The position numbers and the translations under genes were made by a program. The notes under the pieces are model-generated. The model was not told the DNA's origin. It was given only the letters and a program-made list of their open reading frames with translations, and made no database searches. Of a stretch of 64,000 nt of DNA, positions 9,659 to 18,177 are shown piece by piece. The number at the start of each line of letters is the position of its first letter. Position 1 is the first letter of the stretch. Location: NCBI RefSeq assembly GCF_023283765.1, contig NZ_JAKILG010000013.1:34156-98155 (forward strand), read 5' to 3'. Source of the stretch: Shewanella profunda (GTDB lineage: Bacteria; Pseudomonadota; Gammaproteobacteria; Enterobacterales; Shewanellaceae).

Positions 9659-9672
9659 TTGATATACATCAA
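9659..9672. promoter_or_regulatory. FNR/EtrA box upstream of hyaA
   Basis: TTGATATACATCAA is a perfect match to the FNR consensus TTGAT-N4-ATCAA. Its centre lies about 95 bp before the hyaA start, consistent with anaerobic activation of the hydrogenase operon by the Shewanella FNR homologue EtrA. Position relative to the transcription start is not known from sequence. Confidence 0.8.
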
Positions 9673-9714
9673 TAATCTTTACAATTCTAAGGCCTAAACT
9701 GATAACGTCAATTA

Positions 9715-9729
9715 TGTAAACCCTTTACA
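9715..9729. promoter_or_regulatory. Short palindrome TGTAAA-N3-TTTACA before hyaA
   Basis: A perfect 6-bp inverted repeat around CCC, ending 31 bp before the hyaA ATG; another TTTACA follows at 9731-9736. It lies between the FNR box and the ribosome site, where it could overlap the transcription start or act as an operator or leader hairpin. No specific factor is recognised. Confidence 0.35.
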
Positions 9730-9760
9730 ATTTACATTCAAATAACAAAAAGGTTGATCC

Positions 9761-10897
9761 ATGGACACACATGCAGCCCTATATGAACAGGGAAAGGCGC
9801 GCTTAGAAGCACTACGCCAGCTCGCTCCCCGTCAACAACAATCCCTCGTCGAAAAAATGCAACAACATGGCATTAGCCGCCGTGATTTTATGAAATGGAG
9901 TGCCATGGTGACGGGCATGCTCGCATTACCACTTCCGTTTAGTAACTTAGTGGCCGAAGCCGCCGAATTAGCCGACCGAGTACCGTTAATTTGGTTACAT
10001 ATGGCCGAGTGTACAGGTTGTTCTGAATCCCTCGTTCGTGCCGATACGCCTAACTTAGATTCACTGATCTTTGACCATATTTCCCTTGAGTATCATGAGA
10101 CCTTAATGGCTGCCGCTGGGTGGCAAGCTGAAGAAAATCTCGAACATGCTCTAGAAGCCTACAAGGGTCGCTACTTGCTGGCTGTTGAAGGTGCAATTCC
10201 TACCGCCAATAACGGCAGTTTCTTAACGGTTGGTTGCAAAGGCCACACTGGTTTAGAAATCATCAAGCATGCCGCCGAAGGTGCCGCTGCGATTATTTCG
10301 GTAGGCACTTGTGCCGCATTTGGTGGCGTGCAAGCCGCATACCCTAACCCCACAGGCGCAAAAGGTGTTCACGAGGTAGTGAGCAAACCTGTCGTCAACT
10401 TAGGGGGTTGCCCACCGAGTGAGAAGAATATCGTGGGTACGCTTATGTACTTCATTATGTTCGGAAGATTACCTGCACTAGACATGTTTAACCGTCCAAA
10501 ATGGGCCTATGGTGCTCGAGTACACGATAACTGTGAACGTCGTGGCCGTTTCGATGCTGGTGAATTCGTTGAAGAATTTGGCGATCACGGCGCTAAAGAA
10601 GGTTACTGCCTCTATAAAGTGGGTTGTAAAGGTCCTTACACTTACAACAACTGCCCAACCGAACGCTTTAATCACCATACCAGTTGGCCAGTTTTAGCTG
10701 GGCATGGTTGTATGGGCTGCTCAGAGCCGAGTTTCTGGGATGATATGGCTGACTTTGAAAAACCCCTTGGCCGTCAACTCCTCCATGGATTGGATGCGAC
10801 CGCAGACACTATTGGTGCGGTAATTTTAGGCGCGACTGTGGTGGGCATTGGAGCCCATGCTGTTGCCAGTATTTTTGCCAAACCGCTGGAGGAATAA
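9761..10897 (+). CDS. hyaA: [NiFe]-hydrogenase small subunit
   Basis: Periplasm-facing iron-sulfur subunit passing electrons between the NiFe site and a membrane cytochrome b. The 378-residue precursor has a long Tat signal (SRRDFMKW, Arg 40-41; core MVTGMLALPLPF). Proximal-cluster ligands are C84 and C87 (ECTGC), C184 (GTCAAFGG) and C217 (GGCPPS); downstream Cys motifs include CPTERF and GCMGCSEPSF. A C-terminal hydrophobic helix anchors it. The ECTGC and CAAFGG sequences lack the two extra cysteines of oxygen-tolerant [4Fe-3S] enzymes such as E. coli HyaA, so this is a standard, oxygen-sensitive type despite the usual Shewanella name. First gene of the operon. Confidence 0.97.
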   Translation: MDTHAALYEQGKARLEALRQLAPRQQQSLVEKMQQHGISRRDFMKWSAMVTGMLALPLPFSNLVAEAAELADRVPLIWLHMAECTGCSESLVRADTPNLDSLIFDHISLEYHETLMAAAGWQAEENLEHALEAYKGRYLLAVEGAIPTANNGSFLTVGCKGHTGLEIIKHAAEGAAAIISVGTCAAFGGVQAAYPNPTGAKGVHEVVSKPVVNLGGCPPSEKNIVGTLMYFIMFGRLPALDMFNRPKWAYGARVHDNCERRGRFDAGEFVEEFGDHGAKEGYCLYKVGCKGPYTYNNCPTERFNHHTSWPVLAGHGCMGCSEPSFWDDMADFEKPLGRQLLHGLDATADTIGAVILGATVVGIGAHAVASIFAKPLEE

Positions 10898-10900
10898 CCC

Positions 10901-12604
10901 ATGAGCAAGCGCGTTGTTATCGACCCTATCACCCGTATTGAGGGTCACTTACGTATCGAAGTTGAAGTTGATGAGAATAATGTCATCAATAAGGCTTGGT
11001 CATCCTCTACCCTTTGGCGTGGTATTGAAGTCATCCTCAAAGGCCGTACGCCTATGGATGTGGGCCTTATCGTTCAGCGGATTTGTGGTGTTTGTACTTA
11101 TTCCCATTACCGCTGTGGTACTGAAGCCGTTGAAAATGCATTGGGGATCCAAATCCCACTGAACGCAAAATACCTACGTTCCTTAATGCAAACCTCACTC
11201 TATATGCACGATCATATTGTGCACTTCTATCATTTACATGGTTTAGATTGGGTCGATGTTGTGTCTGCGTTGAGTGCCGATCCGGCTAAAGCAGCACAGG
11301 TTGCCTTAAAGTACGCAGATAATCCTATTGCGGCTGGTGAAGGTGATCTTCGGGCTGTGCAAGAAAGAGTTAAAGGCTTTGTTGAAACAGGCAAACTTGG
11401 CCCATTCGCTAACGCTTACTGGGGCAATGGTACCTATAAATTTACGCCTGAACAAAACCTTATCGCACTATCGCACTACCTAAAAGCACTTGAAGTGCAA
11501 AGAGTTGCAGCTGAAATGCTCGCGATATTTGGCGGTAAATCACCTCATCCACAATCACTGGTTGTCGGTGGTGTCACCTCGGTACGTGACATGTTAAGCC
11601 CTGCGCGTTTGCAGGAATGGAAACAAAAACACGCTATCGTTACTGATTTTATCCTGCGCGCCTATCAAGCGGATATCGTGATGGCAGCCGAAGCCTTTGG
11701 TACGGAACCCAGTGTGCTTGGCGGCGTGAATGTGAAAAACTTCTTGGCCACAAATGACTTTGTCTTGGCTAATGGTGAATTCATGTTCGATCAAGGCGTG
11801 ATCATGAATGGTGATCTTGCTGGTGTTAGCGATATCAATCCAGATCTGATCGCCGAAGACGTAAGCCACGCTTGGTATACAGCCGATGCGCCGCAACATC
11901 CCTATGATGGTACGACTATCCCTAACTATACTGGCTTTATCGAACGCGACACTGTGTATGGCAAGCTGCCAACACTGGACGGCGATGGTAAGTATTCTTG
12001 GGTAAAATCACCACGTTATCAAGGTGAACCAGTAGAAGTGGGCCCACTTTCTTGTCTATTAGTGAGTTATGCTCGTGGTAATAAAGTCGTAGTGGATGCC
12101 GTTAATGGCTTATTGGCCCGTACAGGTTTACCTGTTGAAGCCTTATTTACCACATTAGGCCGCACCGCAGCCCGTATGTTGCAAACCGTTATCGTTGCTC
12201 AAGAAGGATTAAAAACCTTCGATGCTTTACTCGTCAACATCCAGTCCGATAAAACGACCTTCGTTAAGCCCAATATTGACCCTAATAAAGAGTATGTAGG
12301 TCATGCCATGATTGAGGCACCACGCGGTATGTTAAGCCACTGGATCCGCATCAAAAATGGGGTTGTTGAAAATTATCAAGCTGTCGTACCAACCACTTGG
12401 AACGCTGGCCCTGTAGATGCAAATGGCAAAATAGGTCCCTATGAAGCCTCACTCATTGGCTTAAAACTGGAAGATCCAACCAAACCCCTTGAGGTGATAC
12501 GTATTATTCACTCATTTGACCCTTGCATGGCGTGTTCTGTACACGTAATGGATTTCAAAGGTCAGGCGTTGAGCGAGTTCCGTGTCAGCCCCAATGGACA
12601 ATAA
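10901..12604 (+). CDS. hyaB: [NiFe]-hydrogenase large subunit
   Basis: Catalytic subunit. The nickel ligands are the N-terminal RICGVC (C62, C65) and C-terminal DPCMAC (C542, C545). A 19-residue tail follows His548 and is expected to be removed by the endoprotease HyaD once nickel is inserted. Length 567 is normal. It starts three bases after the hyaA stop with a GGAGG ribosome site inside the end of hyaA, so the subunits are made stoichiometrically. Confidence 0.98.
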   Translation: MSKRVVIDPITRIEGHLRIEVEVDENNVINKAWSSSTLWRGIEVILKGRTPMDVGLIVQRICGVCTYSHYRCGTEAVENALGIQIPLNAKYLRSLMQTSLYMHDHIVHFYHLHGLDWVDVVSALSADPAKAAQVALKYADNPIAAGEGDLRAVQERVKGFVETGKLGPFANAYWGNGTYKFTPEQNLIALSHYLKALEVQRVAAEMLAIFGGKSPHPQSLVVGGVTSVRDMLSPARLQEWKQKHAIVTDFILRAYQADIVMAAEAFGTEPSVLGGVNVKNFLATNDFVLANGEFMFDQGVIMNGDLAGVSDINPDLIAEDVSHAWYTADAPQHPYDGTTIPNYTGFIERDTVYGKLPTLDGDGKYSWVKSPRYQGEPVEVGPLSCLLVSYARGNKVVVDAVNGLLARTGLPVEALFTTLGRTAARMLQTVIVAQEGLKTFDALLVNIQSDKTTFVKPNIDPNKEYVGHAMIEAPRGMLSHWIRIKNGVVENYQAVVPTTWNAGPVDANGKIGPYEASLIGLKLEDPTKPLEVIRIIHSFDPCMACSVHVMDFKGQALSEFRVSPNGQ

Positions 12605-12623
12605 TCGAGGGAGGGAGCGCATA

Positions 12624-13298
12624 ATGAACCATTCTGCAACCCGCATTCGTACACTGGTATTTAGTCCTGCAATACGGATTTTTCACTGGCTCAGGGCACT
12701 GTCTATTTTGGTGCTTGTGATCACGGGATTCTATATTGCTTGGCCGTTTCTTGTGGCACCTGAGAGTAGCGATGTACTCGTTCAAGGCTGGATCCGCTTT
12801 GCTCACTTGATTTGTGGTTTTTTACTGACTGCAATCACCTTAGTTCGCTTCTACCTGTATTTTTTCAGCCGAAGTGATATTGAGCGACGTTCATTTCGCG
12901 ATGTAATGAGCATCAAAAGTTGGATAACCCAACTGAAATCCTACCTTTGGATGGGACATTTGCATAAAGCAGGAGTCTATGGACCACTGCAATTTGTGAC
13001 TTATGTAGCAATATCCTTAGTTGCACTGGTGATTTGTATTACAGGCCTCGTTTTATATGCCAATGTATACCACGAAGGTTTAGGTGGCATGCTTTGGAGC
13101 AGCGCAGCCTGGATTACAGCGCAAATGGGTGGACTGGCACAGGTAAGGATTTGGCACCACTACCTTACTTGGGCATTTGTTATCTTTGTGGTTATCCACG
13201 TCTATATGGCGGTTTGGTCAGGGATACGCTTCAAACATAACTCTGTTGACTCAATTGTCTCTGGCTATGACTACCCTAAGCCAGACTCACATCACTAG
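12624..13298 (+). CDS. hyaC: Ni/Fe-hydrogenase b-type cytochrome subunit
   Basis: Di-haem membrane cytochrome that connects the HyaAB dimer to the quinone pool. The 224-residue product has four hydrophobic segments with candidate haem histidines in IRIFHWLRA, RFAHLICG, RIWHHYLTW and VIHVYMA. The ATG at 12624, preceded by GAGGGAGG, is preferred over an in-frame ATG at 12582 that lies inside hyaB. It belongs to the thiJ/CybH-like hydrogenase cytochrome family. Confidence 0.94.
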   Translation: MNHSATRIRTLVFSPAIRIFHWLRALSILVLVITGFYIAWPFLVAPESSDVLVQGWIRFAHLICGFLLTAITLVRFYLYFFSRSDIERRSFRDVMSIKSWITQLKSYLWMGHLHKAGVYGPLQFVTYVAISLVALVICITGLVLYANVYHEGLGGMLWSSAAWITAQMGGLAQVRIWHHYLTWAFVIFVVIHVYMAVWSGIRFKHNSVDSIVSGYDYPKPDSHH

Positions 13299-13305
13299 GA
13301 GTCCA

Positions 13306-13869
13306 ATGAAGATATTGCTACTTGGTATTGGCAATGTCCTGTACGCCGATGAAGGCATCGGCGTACATTTTGTCAATTACATTGCTGATAATTATCAGTT
13401 TACGCATGAGTCCCACCAGCTAGAACTGCTTGACGGCGGAACTCTGGCTCAGGGGCTCATTCCTATTATTTGTCAGTATGATTATTTGATTGTAGTTGAT
13501 ACCGTCAATGCCAACGGCGTAGATGCTGGAGAAGTCTATTTCTTCGATTTTGATAAAGCGCCCAAGGAAATTGATTGGCAAGGCAGCGCCCATGAAGTGG
13601 AAATGCTGCAAACCCTCAATATGATGGAAATGGTGGGTGACAGGCCTATAACCTTTGTACTAGGTGTCACGCCTACCGTGCTCGAACCTATGATCCTAGG
13701 ACTAACACCTAAGGTCGCTGCTGCCGTTCCTTTGATGGAAAAAACCTTGTTAGCCCACTTAGCCTCCCTTGGATTTACTGTGACGCGCATTGCCGAACAT
13801 AGCATCGACTCGCTGATCCCAGACTCTTATAAACGTGGTGTCCTTATAGATGAAAAACATCAGATTTGA
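13306..13869 (+). CDS. hyaD: Hydrogenase maturation endopeptidase (HyaD family)
   Basis: Nickel-dependent protease that trims the C-terminal tail of HyaB. The 187-residue protein begins MKILLLGIGNVLYADEGIG, whose Glu near residue 16 is the usual metal ligand, with further conserved residues at VVDTVNANG (Asp) and GSAHEVEML (His). AGGAG lies five bases before the ATG at 13306; an upstream in-frame start inside hyaC is rejected. The 3' end overlaps the next gene by 20 bases. Confidence 0.95.
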   Translation: MKILLLGIGNVLYADEGIGVHFVNYIADNYQFTHESHQLELLDGGTLAQGLIPIICQYDYLIVVDTVNANGVDAGEVYFFDFDKAPKEIDWQGSAHEVEMLQTLNMMEMVGDRPITFVLGVTPTVLEPMILGLTPKVAAAVPLMEKTLLAHLASLGFTVTRIAEHSIDSLIPDSYKRGVLIDEKHQI

Positions 13870-15709
13870 TTTTACCTGCTCACGTCAGGTGCCTTTGTAT
13901 GCGCATTTATGTAATCAATATCTAAATTATGATGCGCTGAACATTACCATTGGCTGCGACAATCAAAACCACTTCGGCTCGCAAACCTATTTTATTGAAG
14001 CCCAAGGCGAGCAAGCACAACTTGAGCAACTCGCCGATGCGATAGCAGCGGACTTTTTAATTTCTGCTTGGCTAATTGACTCAGGTATCAAGGTCATAGA
14101 TGAACCCACAGGTAGCAAAGCACTACTGACCTATTCGCAAGCTGTATCTTCACAAGCCAGTGCAACCCAGGCAATAGCCCCCTTTTGTCAACAATGCTAC
14201 CCGCTGCTCGGTGATAATCAGTCGGCTAAGTTTGGGACCATTGACTTGGCTTGTCCTTGCTGCAAGGGCGAAAACCTATTAACTGCCGAACAAAAAGCCT
14301 TAACCTTGTCAGACATTAAAGCCATGGCGCAAAATTTACTGACACAGGGAACATTGACACTTAATACACCAGACAGCATCAGTCTTAGCCTAACGCCTTT
14401 TACGAATACCCCCTTAGGTGAACGGCCACAATTACTGATCTGCAATCCCAATACACTCAATGCACATTTTTGCCTTAAAGATCATCAAGTACTGGGGCTT
14501 TCCAGCATTGAAAAACCACTGATCTGCGCCAGACCCACTCAAGAGCACAGTAAACTCACCGCACCACTCTATGATATTTGCTTTGCCTATAGCCGCGTAA
14601 TCTTAGTGCTCGCCGAAGTGTTAAGGCAAAAAGGGATTGATTGGGTCTATATCCAAGGGGCGCACCAAAGACCAAAGCTTGCCTGGGTCGATGGCGCTTG
14701 GGCTCAAGTATCAAGTGAAGGGATTGCGACTGTTAAACAGTTTATAGCGCCTGAACCACTACGTGAAAAAGTCAGCTTTGAGGGCTACCAAGCTCAATGG
14801 CAAGCCATCAAACGCTCGCGTACGCACCAAGGAGAACTGATCGTCGCGGCGTTATCAGATGCACAATCGAATGAACATTTGACTCTCAATATCACCCATT
14901 CAGAGGATCATACCTTCACAGACTGCGTGCTATTAAGTGCATTGCTTAATGGCAAGTTAGCCAACCAAAAACAGGCAAAAAATGCGGCAATAATCTACTT
15001 TAGCCACACTAGACCCAGCCAAATCGTTACCTGTGATAAAAAGGGCGATACTGAACTCTTCTTCGCATTACCTGAGTTACCCGATAACGGCTATGAAATC
15101 TTCCATCAACTGGATTGCAGCCCACAAAAAATGGTAGCGCAAAAGTTTAAGAGTCTGTTTCCAGATGACTATTTAAAATTACTGAGCCTAAAACTTTCTG
15201 GAAGGCGTGATAACTTGCAAAGTCTGTGGGCAATTGCCGCTATTTTAATGGGGCTTAACCACAGTGAAGAAACCCAAAGTCAACAAATCTTGAGTGATGC
15301 CCTAATGGCTGCTGCCATGCGTTACCAAGGTGCCAATGCTCCACGTATCGATTATCCCCTCACTAAGGGCGAAGCACATCGCAGCCTCAATTGGTGTAAA
15401 ACCTTAGGTACTGTGCTCAGTTTTCGCATTGCAGGTAATGACGACCCTAGCCAACTGGCCTTTGCGATGCAGGATTCCCTTGCAGACTATTTAGCAAACT
15501 GGTTAGAACATATAGATCTTAATATCGGATTACAGCAGATTGCTCTGGCTGGTGATGAGTTAGCCAATGAAACCCTCTGCAAACGGATAAGTTTACGTTT
15601 AGGGAAAAACTTTCCCCTTGTGATTAATCGTAGTCTCGATTTAGACGGTGATAATTTAGCGGTCGGGGCGCTCTACGCTAAGCAACGCCAACTTAATGAG
15701 CAGCGTTAA
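13850..15709 (+). CDS. Degenerate HypF-like hydrogenase-associated protein
   Basis: A 619-residue protein of uncertain function in the hydrogenase operon. Residues 113-138 contain C-x2-C-x18-C-x2-C (CQQC...CPCC), exactly the spacing of a HypF zinc finger, but only one finger is present where HypF has two. The acylphosphatase signature (VQGVGFRP in HypF) and the Kae1-like HHxAH motif are absent. Length and overall order suggest a diverged HypF relative that lost carbamoyl-transfer chemistry, perhaps a maturation scaffold for HyaB. It overlaps hyaD by 20 bases and precedes hypF by 30. I recall similar genes in other Shewanella hya clusters, so it is unlikely to be decaying junk. Confidence 0.6.
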   Translation: MKNIRFDFTCSRQVPLYAHLCNQYLNYDALNITIGCDNQNHFGSQTYFIEAQGEQAQLEQLADAIAADFLISAWLIDSGIKVIDEPTGSKALLTYSQAVSSQASATQAIAPFCQQCYPLLGDNQSAKFGTIDLACPCCKGENLLTAEQKALTLSDIKAMAQNLLTQGTLTLNTPDSISLSLTPFTNTPLGERPQLLICNPNTLNAHFCLKDHQVLGLSSIEKPLICARPTQEHSKLTAPLYDICFAYSRVILVLAEVLRQKGIDWVYIQGAHQRPKLAWVDGAWAQVSSEGIATVKQFIAPEPLREKVSFEGYQAQWQAIKRSRTHQGELIVAALSDAQSNEHLTLNITHSEDHTFTDCVLLSALLNGKLANQKQAKNAAIIYFSHTRPSQIVTCDKKGDTELFFALPELPDNGYEIFHQLDCSPQKMVAQKFKSLFPDDYLKLLSLKLSGRRDNLQSLWAIAAILMGLNHSEETQSQQILSDALMAAAMRYQGANAPRIDYPLTKGEAHRSLNWCKTLGTVLSFRIAGNDDPSQLAFAMQDSLADYLANWLEHIDLNIGLQQIALAGDELANETLCKRISLRLGKNFPLVINRSLDLDGDNLAVGALYAKQRQLNEQR

Positions 15710-15739
15710 ACAAAAAAGCCAAGAGAAAGAGAACACGCA

Positions 15740-18148
15740 TTGGACCACTTTGCCCTAGAGAACCAAGCGCTCAAGCGATATAAATTGCATATTACAGGCA
15801 TAGTGCAAGGGGTGGGGTTTCGCCCCTTTGTATATCGTTATGCCCTTGATAATCAGCTAACAGGCACAGTGCTCAATAATGCCCAAGGTGTAACAATTGA
15901 GTTCCAGGGCGATGATGCTGGCCTCGATCGTTTTATCACAGCACTCAAATCAAATCCGCCACCACTGGCGCGAATCGATCAGATAGTCCAAACATCATTG
16001 CCCGTCATTGAAGGCGAAACCATATTTGCCATCATCGAAAGTTGTGATGAAGATATCGAGGGTGCAAGCAGCCATGTCGCAGTGTCTGCCGACAAAAGTA
16101 CCTGTCAGGATTGCCTAAACGATATGCATAACCCTGAGGATCGCCACTTTGGTTATGCCTTTACCAACTGCACTAATTGTGGCCCAAGATACTCTATTAT
16201 CAATGGCTTACCCTATGATAGACATAATACGGCTATGGCCAATTTTGCGATGTGTCCCGAGTGCGCCAAGTCGTACCATGATCCACTCGATCGCCGATAT
16301 CATGCCCAACCCGTAAGCTGCCCTAACTGTGGTCCTCAACTCTATTTAAAAACACCACAGGGGGAAGATATTACGCCACTGGCCACTGCGCAGAAGACAG
16401 TGCTACAACTGGCAGCAGAAAGATTGGCCCAAGGCCAAGTCCTTGCAATTAAAGGATTAGGTGGTTTTCATTTAGTGTGCGATGCCCGCCATACTGGGGC
16501 GGTTATGGCACTTCGTCAACGTAAACAACGCCAAGCAAAACCCTTGGCTGTCATGGTGGCAAATATCACCATGGCGCAGCAATATGTGACGGGTACGGAG
16601 GCTGAATGGCAAGTACTCAGCTCACAGGAACGCCCCATAGTACTGATGAATAGCGTACCCGCAAACGATCTCAGCACCGAGGTCGCACCCAATCTGGATA
16701 AACTCGGAGTATTTCTACCCTATACACCGCTGCATCATTTGCTGCTAGCCCTCTTTAATGGCCCCTTGGTCGCCACTAGCGCAAATGTATCAGGCGAACC
16801 TATCATCACCCACTGTGATGACTTAGTGAATAACCTAAGCCATGTTGTCGATGCCATAGTCGATCATAACCGCCCTATTATTAACGGCTGCGATGATAGT
16901 GTCGTGCAGGTGATCCAACCTCGAGGTAATGGCTCTGACAATCAGTATCTTGCGCCGCCAAGCGTACAAGTGCTTCGACTCGCTCGGGGATATGCGCCGG
17001 CAAGTTTTCCCTTAGCAACGCCCTTAACCCAATCGATTCTCGCCGTTGGGGCACAACAAAAAAATGCTATTGCCTTCGGTTTTGGCTCAAATGTTTTTTT
17101 AAGCCCGCATATTGGCGATCTCTTCAGTGTCAGTGCTGAGCAATATTTTGAACGTACATTAACCACCTTCTCTCGCCTATATCACTTTGAACCTAAATGG
17201 ATTGTTTGTGATAAACATCCCGACTACGCGCCTTCTCGTTGGGCGCAGGCCCATAGCATCTTCAATCCCAGCAACACAGTAGATACACGCCAACAACGCA
17301 AATGTTTGTCGGTGCAGCATCACCATGCCCATGTACTGAGTGTGATGGCAATCAATCAATATCGCGATCCCGTTCTCGGCTTTAGCTTTGATGGCACAGG
17401 GCTTGGGGAGGATGGTAGTTTATGGGGCGGCGAAGTGCTATTAACTACGCTCGATAAAGCAGAACGGTTGGCTCACTTTGAGCCCATCGCCCTGCTGGGT
17501 GGCGAGCAGGCAATTAAGCAGCCAGTGAGATTATTATTGGCGCTACTGTTTGAACAAATGAGCCTAAACGATGTACTGGCCTTGCCATTACCCATATTAA
17601 AGCGCATTAACCCAAATACTTTGACTAATTTACATAAAATCTGGCAAAACGGCAGCGCGATAAAAAGCTCATCCGCAGGGCGTCTGTTTGATGCCCTCGC
17701 CTGCGCCTTAGGGCTTATTGAAACCACATTATTCGAAGGCCAAGCGGGTATGGCCATTGAGGCTGCTGCAAATCGCGCGGATGTATTAGCCCTCGATTTG
17801 ATAACCCTCGACCTTCCCTTAGAGGTCGATCAATGGTGCAGCAGTGCGATGTTCAAACAAATTATTCAGTTAATCACAGCACAACCCTTAACCGATAATA
17901 GACGCGACGCGATAGCACGCGCCTTTTTACATACCCTAGGTGAGGCAATCTGTGCTTATGCCGCTAAATACAAACACCTTCCTACCGTACTTTGTGGTGG
18001 TGTATTTCAAAATAAATACCTGTTGGAATACTGCCTAGGTCAGCTAAGGATCCAAGGTAACCTGGTATTGTCTAGCCAACACATCCCTATCAATGATGGT
18101 GGTATCGCCCTCGGTCAACTGTGGTATGGCATTCATCAAATCGATTGA
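15740..18148 (+). CDS. hypF: Carbamoyltransferase HypF (NiFe cyanide-ligand synthesis)
   Basis: Uses carbamoyl phosphate and ATP to carbamoylate HypE, the source of the CN ligands of the NiFe site. The 802-residue protein shows an acylphosphatase domain (VQGVGFRPFVYRYA), two zinc fingers with C-x2-C-x18-C-x2-C spacing (CQDC...CTNC; CPEC...CPNC), a YrdC-like domain (AIKGLGGFHLVCDA, PLAVMVA) and a Kae1-like domain with VQHHHAHVLSV and the C-terminal CGGVFQNKYLLE. The start is TTG with an AGAAAGAGA ribosome site. It is the last gene of the operon here: hypBDCEA do not follow and must be elsewhere. Confidence 0.96.
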   Translation: MDHFALENQALKRYKLHITGIVQGVGFRPFVYRYALDNQLTGTVLNNAQGVTIEFQGDDAGLDRFITALKSNPPPLARIDQIVQTSLPVIEGETIFAIIESCDEDIEGASSHVAVSADKSTCQDCLNDMHNPEDRHFGYAFTNCTNCGPRYSIINGLPYDRHNTAMANFAMCPECAKSYHDPLDRRYHAQPVSCPNCGPQLYLKTPQGEDITPLATAQKTVLQLAAERLAQGQVLAIKGLGGFHLVCDARHTGAVMALRQRKQRQAKPLAVMVANITMAQQYVTGTEAEWQVLSSQERPIVLMNSVPANDLSTEVAPNLDKLGVFLPYTPLHHLLLALFNGPLVATSANVSGEPIITHCDDLVNNLSHVVDAIVDHNRPIINGCDDSVVQVIQPRGNGSDNQYLAPPSVQVLRLARGYAPASFPLATPLTQSILAVGAQQKNAIAFGFGSNVFLSPHIGDLFSVSAEQYFERTLTTFSRLYHFEPKWIVCDKHPDYAPSRWAQAHSIFNPSNTVDTRQQRKCLSVQHHHAHVLSVMAINQYRDPVLGFSFDGTGLGEDGSLWGGEVLLTTLDKAERLAHFEPIALLGGEQAIKQPVRLLLALLFEQMSLNDVLALPLPILKRINPNTLTNLHKIWQNGSAIKSSSAGRLFDALACALGLIETTLFEGQAGMAIEAAANRADVLALDLITLDLPLEVDQWCSSAMFKQIIQLITAQPLTDNRRDAIARAFLHTLGEAICAYAAKYKHLPTVLCGGVFQNKYLLEYCLGQLRIQGNLVLSSQHIPINDGGIALGQLWYGIHQID

Positions 18149-18177
18149 AACGGGTTGTTTGCCACTAAAATTTTTAT

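Noticed and set aside
12582..12623. Earlier start for hyaC
   Set aside because: It lies inside hyaB with no ribosome site; GAGGGAGG favours 12624.
13850..15709. HypF-like gene as a pseudogene
   Set aside because: The frame is long and intact, the finger cysteines are kept, and the gene overlaps hyaD in a normal operon style.
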